21,361 nucleotides of DNA from Bacteroidaceae bacterium (GTDB lineage: Bacteria > Bacteroidota > Bacteroidia > Bacteroidales > Bacteroidaceae), in contig JAFZUB010000068.1 of the NCBI GenBank assembly GCA_017618515.1, forward strand, positions 1 to 21,361. The letters are read 5' to 3'. Below the pieces are notes generated by a model. It did not search any database, was not told where the DNA came from, and saw nothing but the letters and a program-made list of their open reading frames with translations. Shown piece by piece: positions 1 through 6,822 of the stretch; position 1 is the stretch's first letter; the number at the start of each line of letters is the position of its first letter. The position numbers and the translations under genes are program-made.

Positions 1-152
1 ACAGTGCGCCGAAGCCCTACAAGAGCAAGGGCACCTTCAAGGTGCAGTACGTTGACGGCATGGCGCAGGCCATCAAGGTCACACCGCTTACCGGCACACT
101 GCTGCCCTTGTCCAAGGGACAGCCCGCCACATTTGACAGAGACGAGCAGTAA
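1..152 (+). CDS. 3' end of an unidentified protein (partial)
   Basis: The reading frame beginning at base 3 is open from the window edge to a TAA at 150-152 and gives the last 49 residues of a protein (tail ...LSKGQPATFDRDEQ). The start lies outside the window. The fragment alternates basic, polar and beta-branched residues (for example KGTFKVQYVDG), as a C-terminal beta-sandwich might, but no family is recognisable from 49 residues. Codon use (GCC, ACC, AAG, CTG rich) matches the neighbouring real genes, which supports this frame over the overlapping one. It converges with the DUF6057 gene across a 69-bp gap that contains a strong GC-rich hairpin. Confidence 0.7.
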   Translation, partial: SAPKPYKSKGTFKVQYVDGMAQAIKVTPLTGTLLPLSKGQPATFDRDEQ

Positions 153-175
153 TCCATCTCCTATAATTATGATTT

Positions 176-215
176 GCCCCTCCTGTTTCCCCATTGCGGG
201 GGAGTCGGGAGGGGC
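176..215. terminator. GC-rich hairpin between convergent genes; diverged copy of the 32-bp palindromic repeat
   Basis: The sequence opens with GCCCCTCC and closes with GGGAGGGGC, with an inner CCCC/GGGG pairing, so it folds as a nested stem in either direction. It sits between the stop codons of two convergent genes (152 and 222), the usual place for a bidirectional terminator, although no clean T-tract follows. Its minus strand resembles the 32-bp elements at 640-671 and 4804-4835 (shared blocks CCCCTCCC, CTCCCCC and GGGGA), so it is probably a diverged member of the same repeat family. Confidence 0.55.
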
Positions 216-221
216 CTTTAC

Positions 222-2111
222 TTATGAGCTCTGCGACTGGCTTATCCACTCCTGCTGCGGAGGAATCTGCGCGTAGAAATAATAATACCAGAACGTTCCG
301 CGGAAGGACGCGTCGTTCTGCGCCGCGTGAGCTTGGTTAAACTCCTTCAGCTGATTGTCAATAGCGGAGTCGTAGTGCAACTCGGGCGACAGCCCTGACG
401 GATTTACCAGACGTAGCACTGCTGCCGCCTCAGCATAAGCCTTGGGCAGCGGTGCATCCTTATATTTGTCGGCGTATTCGTTAAGCACAATCCTAAACAC
501 CTCCAAGCGCTTGGTCAGTAGCAGTCCGCATAGCAGATAGTCGAGCGCAGCCTTATTGTTGGGGTCGTTCTCCACATGTTGCACCATCTCCGTGTTGAAA
601 GCAGTAGCCATCACGAAGAAATCGCCGCGCAGAGGCACGGACCCCCTCCCCGCTCCCCCATGAAGGGGGAGTGCTTTGGCAAGTAGCTGCCGCTGCTCTG
701 CGACGAAATCGCCGTTATTAGACGTGCGCTCCAAAAGCCACAGATACTTCTCCGCCAACGGCTTGTCGCCAAGCGCGACGCTATACTCGGCCATGTGGCG
801 CAATGAGCCAGCACAGAATCCACAGGCTGGCGACGCCATCATGCCATATTGGAATGACTGATGGAATGCCTCGTCGGGGAAACCGAGTTCCCTATAGAAT
901 ATACGCGTGAAATCACTGGCAGCCGGTGCGGTCTCGAGGCGCGGGCATAACATCTCGGGCGAATTGATGGGATATAGGAAAAGATTGTCAGGCAGAGTGC
1001 CCAGCCGTGCCTCGGCAAGGAGGGCATACTGCAGATAGATGCTATTGGAAATACTCTCCTCTTCTCTGACGTCGCTCAGTAGTTGCTCCCACTCGCCTTT
1101 CTCGGCCAGCGCAGCAAGACGATATACCTTCTCCGACACATGGTAGCCTTCATTTCCGGTAATCTGGTTGTAGCAATACAGTCCAGCGATAACGCTTGCC
1201 ACCAAGGTGATGAGCGCTTGCACCGAAGGCTTGCCGACAAGCGGCACAAACATCAGCGCTATGGGTGCTGCCAACAGCAGGAGCAGCTCTGTCACATGGT
1301 CCCACACCTCAGGCACATACCACCACCTTTTGTCGAAGGGAATAAAGCCCAGATGGTCGGAGGACAACTTTATGCTGAGCGCCGTAATGGCAATGAAGAG
1401 TAAAGGCAGCAGGAGATTGACAATACTCATTATCTTGTTATTGCCATCTTTCTTTGCTGTCAATTGAAGCAACGTCAATGCCACCATTAGCAGCACTGTA
1501 ATGGGGAATGCGATGAACCAGAAGGAGAGTAATCCCACCACAGCGATAGCCACAGTGGTAAGCCACGCCTTGCCCTGTCTGTATGCATAGCCCACGGCCA
1601 CCAGGCTGCCGAACATGAAGATACCCTCCAGTGTCACCGATGGTTTATGTAGAAACAGCAATACCAACCCCACGGCAGGGATGACTGCAAACATCGTCCA
1701 CGACCGTCTGCCCCACGCCTTGGGCACCATAGCCGCCAGCCATGTCATCAGTGCCAGCAAGCCAGCCTCAAGGATAAAGCCCACCGCCGCACTCTTGAAG
1801 AACTGCAGCAGCCATGCCGTGAGCATACTGTTCAGACCTGGGTACATGGAGAGTCGCAGCGACAGGTGCTCGGGAGTCCACACGAAGAAATTGAGATACT
1901 CCATCATCCGCTCGGAGTTAGGGAAGTGGGTCAGCGCCAATGCCACAAACACAAATACTGCTATCGTCGGCACCAACACACTCTTGCCGCAGCTCCACAG
2001 CAGGGACAGCTTGGAGTTTTGGCTGATCTTGCTCTGCGGCTTTGCCACTGGCCTTTGTGGCTCTGTGACTTTGCGACTTTGCGATTTATATGACTGCCTT
2101 CGTTTGCTCAT
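222..2111 (-). CDS. DUF6057-family polytopic membrane protein
   Basis: 629 residues. A basic N-terminus of about 40 residues precedes a hydrophobic first half (about 44-320) with several predicted membrane helices. The second half (about 320-629) is soluble and helix-rich, resembling TPR-like solenoids. This matches my memory of the DUF6057 family of Bacteroidetes, whose function is unknown. The start ATG is 4 nt after the stop of the PD40/haem-motif lipoprotein gene, suggesting translational coupling. Two oddities: residues 481-491 (LPLHGGAGRGS) are encoded by a palindromic repeat that also occurs in the acyltransferase gene, and residues about 8-20 are encoded by degenerate octamer tandem repeats. 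I infer that it works with the upstream lipoprotein at the inner membrane or periplasm; the substrate is unknown. Confidence 0.85.
   Translation of the reverse strand: MSKRRQSYKSQSRKVTEPQRPVAKPQSKISQNSKLSLLWSCGKSVLVPTIAVFVFVALALTHFPNSERMMEYLNFFVWTPEHLSLRLSMYPGLNSMLTAWLLQFFKSAAVGFILEAGLLALMTWLAAMVPKAWGRRSWTMFAVIPAVGLVLLFLHKPSVTLEGIFMFGSLVAVGYAYRQGKAWLTTVAIAVVGLLSFWFIAFPITVLLMVALTLLQLTAKKDGNNKIMSIVNLLLPLLFIAITALSIKLSSDHLGFIPFDKRWWYVPEVWDHVTELLLLLAAPIALMFVPLVGKPSVQALITLVASVIAGLYCYNQITGNEGYHVSEKVYRLAALAEKGEWEQLLSDVREEESISNSIYLQYALLAEARLGTLPDNLFLYPINSPEMLCPRLETAPAASDFTRIFYRELGFPDEAFHQSFQYGMMASPACGFCAGSLRHMAEYSVALGDKPLAEKYLWLLERTSNNGDFVAEQRQLLAKALPLHGGAGRGSVPLRGDFFVMATAFNTEMVQHVENDPNNKAALDYLLCGLLLTKRLEVFRIVLNEYADKYKDAPLPKAYAEAAAVLRLVNPSGLSPELHYDSAIDNQLKEFNQAHAAQNDASFRGTFWYYYFYAQIPPQQEWISQSQSS
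640..671 (-). repeat. 32-bp palindromic repeat, in-frame copy A (inside DUF6057 gene)
   Basis: On the minus strand this reads CTCCCCCTTCATGGGGGAG followed by CGGGGAGGGGGTC: a CTCCCCC/GGGGGAG stem with a short loop and a G-rich tail. It differs at a single position from copy B at 4804-4835. It begins exactly at a codon boundary (residue 481) and is translated as LPLHGGAGRGS. Confidence 0.9.
2054..2088. repeat. Degenerate octamer tandem repeat at the start of the DUF6057 gene
   Basis: Plus strand carries back-to-back units close to GACTTTGC (CTTTGTGG, CTCTGTGA, CTTTGCGA, CTTTGCGA). They encode part of the basic N-terminal tail of the membrane protein. The same octamer, read on the other strand as GTCGCAAA, recurs at 5671-5702 over the N-terminus of the acyltransferase. 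Confidence 0.75.
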
Positions 2112-2115
2112 GGTC

Positions 2116-3567
2116 TTAGGAATTTGGAACTACAAAGAGCTCAGCCATCTCATCGGGGTCGAACAAGATATGTTCCTTTATAAACTCGGGGATGTTGTAG
2201 CTGTACATACGCTGGCGGTTATGCTCCGGATCACGCTGCGGCAACAGCATAGGCTTAGTGAACGACTTGCCGTCCCAATGGCTGAGGAACAGCCTCGTAT
2301 AACGCCCGTCGATGCGCTTACTGCTCAACACCACCCAGCGTCCGCTGCTGCTCCACGAGTGGTAGCTGTCAACGTCGGGGCTGTTGATTTCAGGCAGTTC
2401 CACAACTGTCCCCTCTTCCATATCAATCATCTTGATGTCGGCTTCCTTATGATGAATGGGGAAGGTGGCGCAGTCCGCCCATGTGAACAGCAGATAGCGT
2501 CCATCGGGAGAGAGTCGCGGAAAAGAAGCACTGCCACCCTGTCGGCTGGCGCTGTAGATAGTGTCAACCTGCGCTCCCAGCTCACCCGTCGCCTCGTTGA
2601 AGGGCACACGCACAATGCTGTAATGCAGGTCCTTATATTGCATAGGCATCTTCACGGCCTTGCCAGTGCAGAAATAGAGCCACTTGCCGTCAGGCGAGAA
2701 GGCAGGGAATGTCTCCCAACTAAGGCTGTCGCAGAAGCGCTCGTCGCACACCACATTCTTCGCGCGAACATTATATAATATGATATCCGAGCGTTGGTCA
2801 TACACCTCAATCTTGTCCTGCGAATGGGCGTAAAACGACTGGCGTGTCAGGTTACTGGAAAACACCACCCACTTGCCGCTCGGGTGCCACATGGGATAGG
2901 TACCGCTCTTCTGAGGCCCCATCTGCTCCAGGGCAATCTTCTCCAGGTGGCCGTCGTGATACACCACCGTGCCACCGCCCTTGCCACGGGCATGAAACAC
3001 CATTCCCTTCTCTGGGTTGTAGTCGGCAAAGGAGTGGCAGTTGACGCAACCATTGTTGTTTTGCTTGTTTATGATGATGGCACGCTCGTCAAAGCTTGTC
3101 AGGTCGCGCTCGTAGATGCCCATACGGCTCCACAACTCGTAGCTCGGCGGTATCTGGCGATAGACCACCCAGCGGTCCACCTCGTCCTTGCTCACCATGA
3201 TGTCGAATGGCGCGTATTGCATGCCATCGGGAGCTGCGGCGGTCCATGCTGCCACGCTTACGCTGATTTTGCCCCCACTCTTAAGGGCGGCATTGATGAG
3301 CCGTTGCCAGTCGTCAACATCAATGTCCACATAGCGGCAGCCGCTCACGCGCACTTCCTCCTTGCCTGCTGTAAGCACAGCCTGCAGATGGGTGGCGTCG
3401 GTGACCTCAAAGTTCAGCGGCGCAATGTTGGCAGGCACCGTCACTCCCACATAGTCAGGGAATATCGGCGGCACATCCTTTGACGAGCCACCAGCTTCAC
3501 GCCAGCCCCCGCAGCTGCTGAGCAACAGCGCGATGACCGCCATCAGCCATATCCTCAGTTTAACCAT
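2116..3567 (-). CDS. PD40 (TolB-like) propeller lipoprotein with a CxxCH haem c motif
   Basis: 483 residues. A lipoprotein signal ends in LLSSC with the lipidated cysteine at about residue 19, so the protein is exported and membrane-anchored. A CVNCH motif (C174, C177, H178) is a classical c-type haem attachment site. The rest contains at least four PD40/WD40-like blade motifs (HPSGKWVVFSS, SPDGKWLYF, SPDGRYLLF, SSGRWVVLSS), giving a beta-propeller. Bacteroidetes genomes often label this family TolB-like or cytochrome c biosynthesis-like. It lies 12 bp after ddh and 4 bp before the DUF6057 gene, so the three probably share one transcript. A redox or sensing role is inferred from the haem motif; no enzymatic activity can be assigned. 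The methionine at about 189 is one possible axial ligand, unproven. Confidence 0.85.
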   Translation of the reverse strand: MVKLRIWLMAVIALLLSSCGGWREAGGSSKDVPPIFPDYVGVTVPANIAPLNFEVTDATHLQAVLTAGKEEVRVSGCRYVDIDVDDWQRLINAALKSGGKISVSVAAWTAAAPDGMQYAPFDIMVSKDEVDRWVVYRQIPPSYELWSRMGIYERDLTSFDERAIIINKQNNNGCVNCHSFADYNPEKGMVFHARGKGGGTVVYHDGHLEKIALEQMGPQKSGTYPMWHPSGKWVVFSSNLTRQSFYAHSQDKIEVYDQRSDIILYNVRAKNVVCDERFCDSLSWETFPAFSPDGKWLYFCTGKAVKMPMQYKDLHYSIVRVPFNEATGELGAQVDTIYSASRQGGSASFPRLSPDGRYLLFTWADCATFPIHHKEADIKMIDMEEGTVVELPEINSPDVDSYHSWSSSGRWVVLSSKRIDGRYTRLFLSHWDGKSFTKPMLLPQRDPEHNRQRMYSYNIPEFIKEHILFDPDEMAELFVVPNS

Positions 3568-3579
3568 AGCGCTAAACGC

Positions 3580-4479
3580 CTAAACTAGATGCCTTATAAT
3601 CTCTTCGCGCTCGCCGGGCAGCATGTCTATCACCGGGAGCTCAATCATGGTGTAAGCACCAGGCTGCTGACGCAACGAGGCACGCGCCACGTTCACCAGC
3701 ACCTGGCCAGTGAGAGCGGGGTTGTTAATCTTCATGTTGAACTCAAGGAGCTGGTTGTGCGTCTTGCCGCTCACGCCCTTGCGCACCATGTTCACGCCAT
3801 GGCCCACGTCGTTGAGGGCATCCACACTGTCCACCTGCATCACATGCGTCTCATCGTTAACAAAGTAGGGGTCTGTCTTGATGGCATTCTCCACGGTGTG
3901 GAAGTCGGCACCATCTTCCAGTTCCACATACACCATGCGGCGGTGCAAACCCGTGCCTACGGGGATGGTCACCGACAGTGCGTCCTTCACGCCCTGTATG
4001 GCGCGTACAGCCACCGAGTGACCCATCGAGCGGCCGGGACCGAAGTTAGTGTAGCTTACGCCCTTGGGCGCCAGGCTCTCCATAAGGGTGCGCACGATAG
4101 AGTCCGACCCTGGGTCCCATCCAGCGGAAATGATGCTGACAGCACCGTGCTTCTTGGCCTCAGCGTCGAGTGAGCGGCGCAGATCTACAATCTGAGTGTG
4201 GATGTCAAACGAGTCCACCGTGTTGATGCCCAGCGCGAGGCACTGCAGGGCGTACTCCTCTACCTTGCGGGTAGGAGTGGCCAGCACAGCCACCTGCACG
4301 TCGCGCAGCTCACTGATGTTTTTCACTACGGGGTATGCAGCCAGCTCGGCGGGCTTGTCGGCGTCGCCGTTGCGGCGTACCACGCCCACGCACACACAGT
4401 CTTCACTGGCCTCTATGGCCTGCAGGGTGTAACGGCCGATATTGCCGTACCCAATAATCGCAATTCTAATCTTTTCCAT
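3580..4479 (-). CDS. ddh: meso-diaminopimelate dehydrogenase
   Basis: 299 residues, close to the family's usual length. The enzyme (EC 1.4.1.16) makes meso-diaminopimelate from L-tetrahydrodipicolinate, ammonia and NADPH in one step, supplying lysine and the peptidoglycan cross-link residue. The N-terminus has a Rossmann nucleotide loop GYGNIG (residues 10-15). Further family-like motifs are VDSFDIHTQ (about 88-96), SAGWDPGSDS (about 118-127) and GPGRSMGHS (about 147-155), and the C-terminal part carries HNQLLEFNMKINNPALTGQ. It is the first gene of an apparent operon with the PD40/haem-motif lipoprotein and the DUF6057 membrane protein. A TAATTTTG promoter element lies 36 bp upstream. Recognition is confident; the link to its two downstream partners is positional only. 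Confidence 0.95.
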   Translation of the reverse strand: MEKIRIAIIGYGNIGRYTLQAIEASEDCVCVGVVRRNGDADKPAELAAYPVVKNISELRDVQVAVLATPTRKVEEYALQCLALGINTVDSFDIHTQIVDLRRSLDAEAKKHGAVSIISAGWDPGSDSIVRTLMESLAPKGVSYTNFGPGRSMGHSVAVRAIQGVKDALSVTIPVGTGLHRRMVYVELEDGADFHTVENAIKTDPYFVNDETHVMQVDSVDALNDVGHGVNMVRKGVSGKTHNQLLEFNMKINNPALTGQVLVNVARASLRQQPGAYTMIELPVIDMLPGEREEIIRHLV

Positions 4480-4514
4480 ATATTGTAAGTGTTTTTATGT
4501 CCGAAATCAGAATG

Positions 4515-4522
4515 CAAAATTA
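4515..4522 (-). promoter_or_regulatory. Putative -7 promoter element for ddh operon
   Basis: Minus strand reads TAATTTTG, an exact match to the Bacteroidetes -7 consensus TAnnTTTG. The expected TTG 19 bp upstream is TTA here, so the -33 element is weak. That upstream area is occupied by a heptamer tandem repeat. Confidence 0.5.
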
Positions 4523-4530
4523 CGAAAAAA

Positions 4531-4558
4531 CTCCTAACTCCTAACTCTTAATTCCTAA
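4531..4558. repeat. Degenerate heptamer tandem repeat upstream of ddh
   Basis: Four units in a row: CTCCTAA, CTCCTAA, CTCTTAA, TTCCTAA. They lie between the acyltransferase stop and the ddh promoter. Read on the minus strand (GTTAGGA-type) it is the same unit as the in-frame repeat in tolC at 11864-11905. Confidence 0.8.
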
Positions 4559-4565
4559 CTTTTTA

Positions 4566-5714
4566 TTAGTTTTTTCTTCCAGTGAGGAGAAAAAGGAATC
4601 TGGGACATATCCACCGCAACAGCAGATAGACCAGCAGGCAGACGGCAACGGTGAGCAAAGCCGCACCCACAAACTGAAGGATGCACAGCCATCCGTTGTC
4701 ACTGTTGGTCCATAGCAACTGCTTAGCCCATTCCACGGGACGACAACCGAGGAATGGGAGAGGTAGTGTGTGGAATGCGAAGATGAAGAAAGAGAGAGAG
4801 ACAGACCCCCTCCCCGCTCCCCCATAAAGGGGGAGAGCTAAAGAGCTTATAGCATACACCGCAGGCACAGCCACCATGAGGAACGCGAAGTGGACATATC
4901 GGTCAGAGGGAGTACCGTCAGTGAGAATATCAACAACAAGAAGGGGAATGGCCGCGCACAGCAGCGGCACGCGCAGCGGTTGCAGGCTGGCAGCCATGCT
5001 TACTCCGCGCATGCTAAACCACGCACCGATGCTGAACCATAGGCAGCTGCTGGGGCTAAAGCCCACGAGCGGAATCCATATACCCGTCAGCGAGAGAACA
5101 AGCATAATGGCTATCCAGCCCAGGCGAAGCTTGAGCAGTACCCATCGTATAAGAGGTGTCATCAGCACAATGACCATGAGGTCGCGTATGAACCACAGAG
5201 GTATGCAGATGGGGTAGCTGATGGGTTTGGTGATGCCGAGTATGTTAGTGTTGGTGCCGGTGGTGTGGACATCCCAGAAGTTGTGAAACCACTTGCCATT
5301 GCCGAGAAATGTTTGGAGGCTGTCACTCAGGCTATGGCCTTGCATAGTATGGTTGATAACAAGGCCTATCACTGCCAGAAGGCAAAATAGGACATAAGGG
5401 ATGAGGAGGGTGCGTACACGACGGCGTAGCTTGCCAAGCCACCATTGGGCATTGGGTATTCCTTGCGACTTATAAAAGAACAGAAAACCAGATATCATGA
5501 AGAAGAGCGGGACGGCTATCGATGCCAGCTCGTTGATGCTTACGCATGCGAAGAGGCGCCATGCGTCCATAGAGGTGAGGCTGCCCCACTCTATCTGGGT
5601 GCCGTTGACCTGCATGTGCAGGTGGATAAGCACAATGCACACTGCCAAGGGCAGGCGCAGAGTCTTTATAGTCGCAGAGTCAGAGGGTCGCAAAGTCGCA
5701 AAGCTAATTTTCAA
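4566..5714 (-). CDS. Acyltransferase 3 family membrane protein
   Basis: 382 residues with about ten hydrophobic segments and the family's typical first helix, in which an arginine (R20) precedes a conserved-looking histidine (H31, ...VCIVLIHLH). The FFMISGFLFF segment (about 71-80) is the usual signature of OafA/YrhL-type acyltransferases (PF01757). These enzymes transfer acetyl or other acyl groups to sugars, surface polysaccharides or lipids at the inner membrane; the acceptor is unknown. The start lies 8 bp after the AraC regulator's stop, so co-transcription is likely. Oddities: residues 5-17 are encoded by octamer tandem repeats, residues about 88-91 by a CATTGGG repeat, and residues 294-304 (LPLYGGAGRGS) by a palindromic repeat also present in the DUF6057 gene. 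A later start would lose helix 1, so this start is preferred. Confidence 0.85.
   Translation of the reverse strand: MKISFATLRPSDSATIKTLRLPLAVCIVLIHLHMQVNGTQIEWGSLTSMDAWRLFACVSINELASIAVPLFFMISGFLFFYKSQGIPNAQWWLGKLRRRVRTLLIPYVLFCLLAVIGLVINHTMQGHSLSDSLQTFLGNGKWFHNFWDVHTTGTNTNILGITKPISYPICIPLWFIRDLMVIVLMTPLIRWVLLKLRLGWIAIMLVLSLTGIWIPLVGFSPSSCLWFSIGAWFSMRGVSMAASLQPLRVPLLCAAIPLLVVDILTDGTPSDRYVHFAFLMVAVPAVYAISSLALPLYGGAGRGSVSLSFFIFAFHTLPLPFLGCRPVEWAKQLLWTNSDNGWLCILQFVGAALLTVAVCLLVYLLLRWICPRFLFLLTGRKN
4804..4835 (-). repeat. 32-bp palindromic repeat, in-frame copy B (inside acyltransferase gene)
   Basis: Minus strand reads CTCCCCCTTTATGGGGGAG then CGGGGAGGGGGTC, identical to copy A at 640-671 except for one base in the loop. 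It starts on a codon boundary (residue 294) and is translated as LPLYGGAGRGS, the same phase and nearly the same peptide as in the unrelated DUF6057 protein. Confidence 0.9.
5443..5456. repeat. Two-unit CATTGGG heptamer repeat
   Basis: Two exact heptamers CATTGGG lie inside the acyltransferase gene. The unit resembles the degenerate heptamers over the signal peptide of the propeller gene at 15541-15575. Small, but part of the wider repeat pattern. Confidence 0.55.
5671..5702. repeat. Octamer tandem repeat over the acyltransferase start
   Basis: Four octamers: GTCGCAGA, GTCAGAGG, GTCGCAAA, GTCGCAAA. They encode the residues just after the start codon of the acyltransferase. The unit is the reverse complement of the GACTTTGC-type units at 2054-2088. 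Confidence 0.8.
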
Positions 5715-5722
5715 ATCTCAAA

Positions 5723-6655
5723 TTATCCTCCCTTGTTCTTTTTCCTGAACTCGATGGGGGTGCAGCCGAGATGCTGACGAACGAAACGTCCGAAGAAGGA
5801 GGGATTGGGGAACTCGAGTCGCTGGGATATCTCCTTACTCGAGAGGGTGGTGTTGACAAGCATAGAGCGTATCTTCTCCACGAGCTGCTCACGTATCCAG
5901 CGCGAGGGAGTCTTACCTGTCTGCTGCTTGCAGATGGAGGCGAGATATTTGGGCGTAATGCAGAGGATATCGGAGAAATACTTCACACTGTGATGGCGCG
6001 ACTCGTCCTCCACAAGCAGGAGGAGGAACTTGCGCACGATGGCCTTGGCGTGGTCGGAAGTGACTGCTATCTCAGGCACTGTCATTGCCCTACCCTGCCT
6101 CTGGCGCTGGATGATAGACAGGAAGTCGTAGATGGCGGCGGTGAGCATACCGTCGAAGGAGCGGTTGAAATACTCATGGCGACGCATGCGCAGTTTACGC
6201 TCAAAAATGTCCTTATAGGTAGCATAGACATCATACTCCTCTTCCGACAGCTGCAGCACCGGGTTGTCGGTGACATACAGGAATGTGTCCATAGCCTTGT
6301 TGTCTGTATGGATAATCTCGTCCACACGCCTGTTGGATATGCACAATATGTCGCACACAAAGTCGTAGCTGAACATGGCATTGCTGAGCACCTGCATACC
6401 GTTGCACAGTATGAGATTTCCCTTATAGGCCATGTGAGTGCGTCCATTGATGCTCATTTGTACACGCCCCTCGCGGCAATAGGCCACGAGCAACATATTA
6501 AGTCGGATAGCAGGCCAGTCCTCGCTTATACGCTGGATATTATCAATAATGATAACGTCGTCATTGGCATAGCGCAGCTCGCCCAATTCGTCATCCTTAA
6601 GGAATGCAGAGTGCTCCACATTCAGCACGTCAGGTTTATTAATTGTCTGTTTCAT
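5723..6655 (-). CDS. AraC-family transcriptional regulator
   Basis: 310 residues from the chosen start. The C-terminal third (about 205-308) is a typical AraC two-helix-turn-helix domain: VKYFSDILCITPKYLASICK, then SSKEISQRLEFPNPSFFGRF and a closing HLGCTPIEFRK. The N-terminal part looks like a cupin-type ligand or dimerisation domain (YCREGRVQMSINGRTHMAYKG). The frame is open a further 33 codons upstream, but that stretch runs through the inverted repeats of the divergent promoter region and has no regulator-like sequence, so the ATG at 6655 is chosen. It is divergent from the RND efflux operon, a common arrangement for a local regulator, and is followed 8 bp later by an acyltransferase gene. 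Regulation of the pump is inferred, not shown. Confidence 0.88.
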   Translation of the reverse strand: MKQTINKPDVLNVEHSAFLKDDELGELRYANDDVIIIDNIQRISEDWPAIRLNMLLVAYCREGRVQMSINGRTHMAYKGNLILCNGMQVLSNAMFSYDFVCDILCISNRRVDEIIHTDNKAMDTFLYVTDNPVLQLSEEEYDVYATYKDIFERKLRMRRHEYFNRSFDGMLTAAIYDFLSIIQRQRQGRAMTVPEIAVTSDHAKAIVRKFLLLLVEDESRHHSVKYFSDILCITPKYLASICKQQTGKTPSRWIREQLVEKIRSMLVNTTLSSKEISQRLEFPNPSFFGRFVRQHLGCTPIEFRKKNKGG

Positions 6656-6676
6656 GCGGCGAAGGTACGAACTTTT

Positions 6677-6693
6677 GGACATACAATATGTCC
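6677..6693. promoter_or_regulatory. Perfect palindrome upstream of the AraC regulator (operator candidate)
   Basis: GGACATA-CAA-TATGTCC: two perfect 7-bp arms around a 3-bp centre, 21 bp upstream of the regulator's ATG. A weak -7-like TACCTTCG (minus strand, 6660-6667) lies between the palindrome and the start codon, so a bound protein could block the regulator's own promoter. Confidence 0.5.
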
Positions 6694-6703
6694 CTATTGG
6701 GGT

Positions 6704-6780
6704 GAAAAATGTTCTTAGAGTAATATTTTTTGCATTTAATGACAAAAAGAACACTTACTGCGGTTTTTTGAACATTTTTC
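6704..6780. promoter_or_regulatory. 11-bp inverted repeats framing the AraC/RND divergent promoter region
   Basis: GAAAAATGTTC at 6704-6714 and its exact reverse complement GAACATTTTTC at 6770-6780 frame an AT-rich 55-bp spacer. A further AAGAAC half-site lies at 6747-6752, opposite to the GTTCTT at 6711. The arrangement suggests paired operator half-sites for a dimeric regulator, possibly the adjacent AraC-type protein. No binding is demonstrated by sequence alone. Confidence 0.5.
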
Positions 6781-6796
6781 TTTGGCTTGTGTAGTA

Positions 6797-6804
6797 TAAT
6801 TTTG
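6797..6804 (+). promoter_or_regulatory. Putative -7 promoter element for the RND efflux operon
   Basis: TAATTTTG matches TAnnTTTG exactly and lies 18 bp before the adaptor's ATG, giving a very short leader if transcription starts about 7 bp downstream. The position 19 bp upstream is TTT rather than TTG. The distal inverted-repeat arm at 6770-6780 covers that -33 area. Confidence 0.5.
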
Positions 6805-6822
6805 CATGTCAAAATTCTCATC

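Noticed and set aside
1615..2778. 387-codon plus-strand open frame across the DUF6057/PD40 genes
   Set aside because: Lies antisense to two well-supported genes, spans their junction, has no family-like sequence and appears because the GC-rich codon pattern leaves the opposite strand open.
6458..6475. TTTGTACAC in the AraC gene resembling the DUF3987 dyad half-site
   Set aside because: A single 9-bp match without a partner arm is plausible by chance in a window of this size.
5771..6718. 315-codon plus-strand open frame over the AraC gene
   Set aside because: Antisense shadow of a clear AraC regulator; His/Val-rich content with no recognisable domain.
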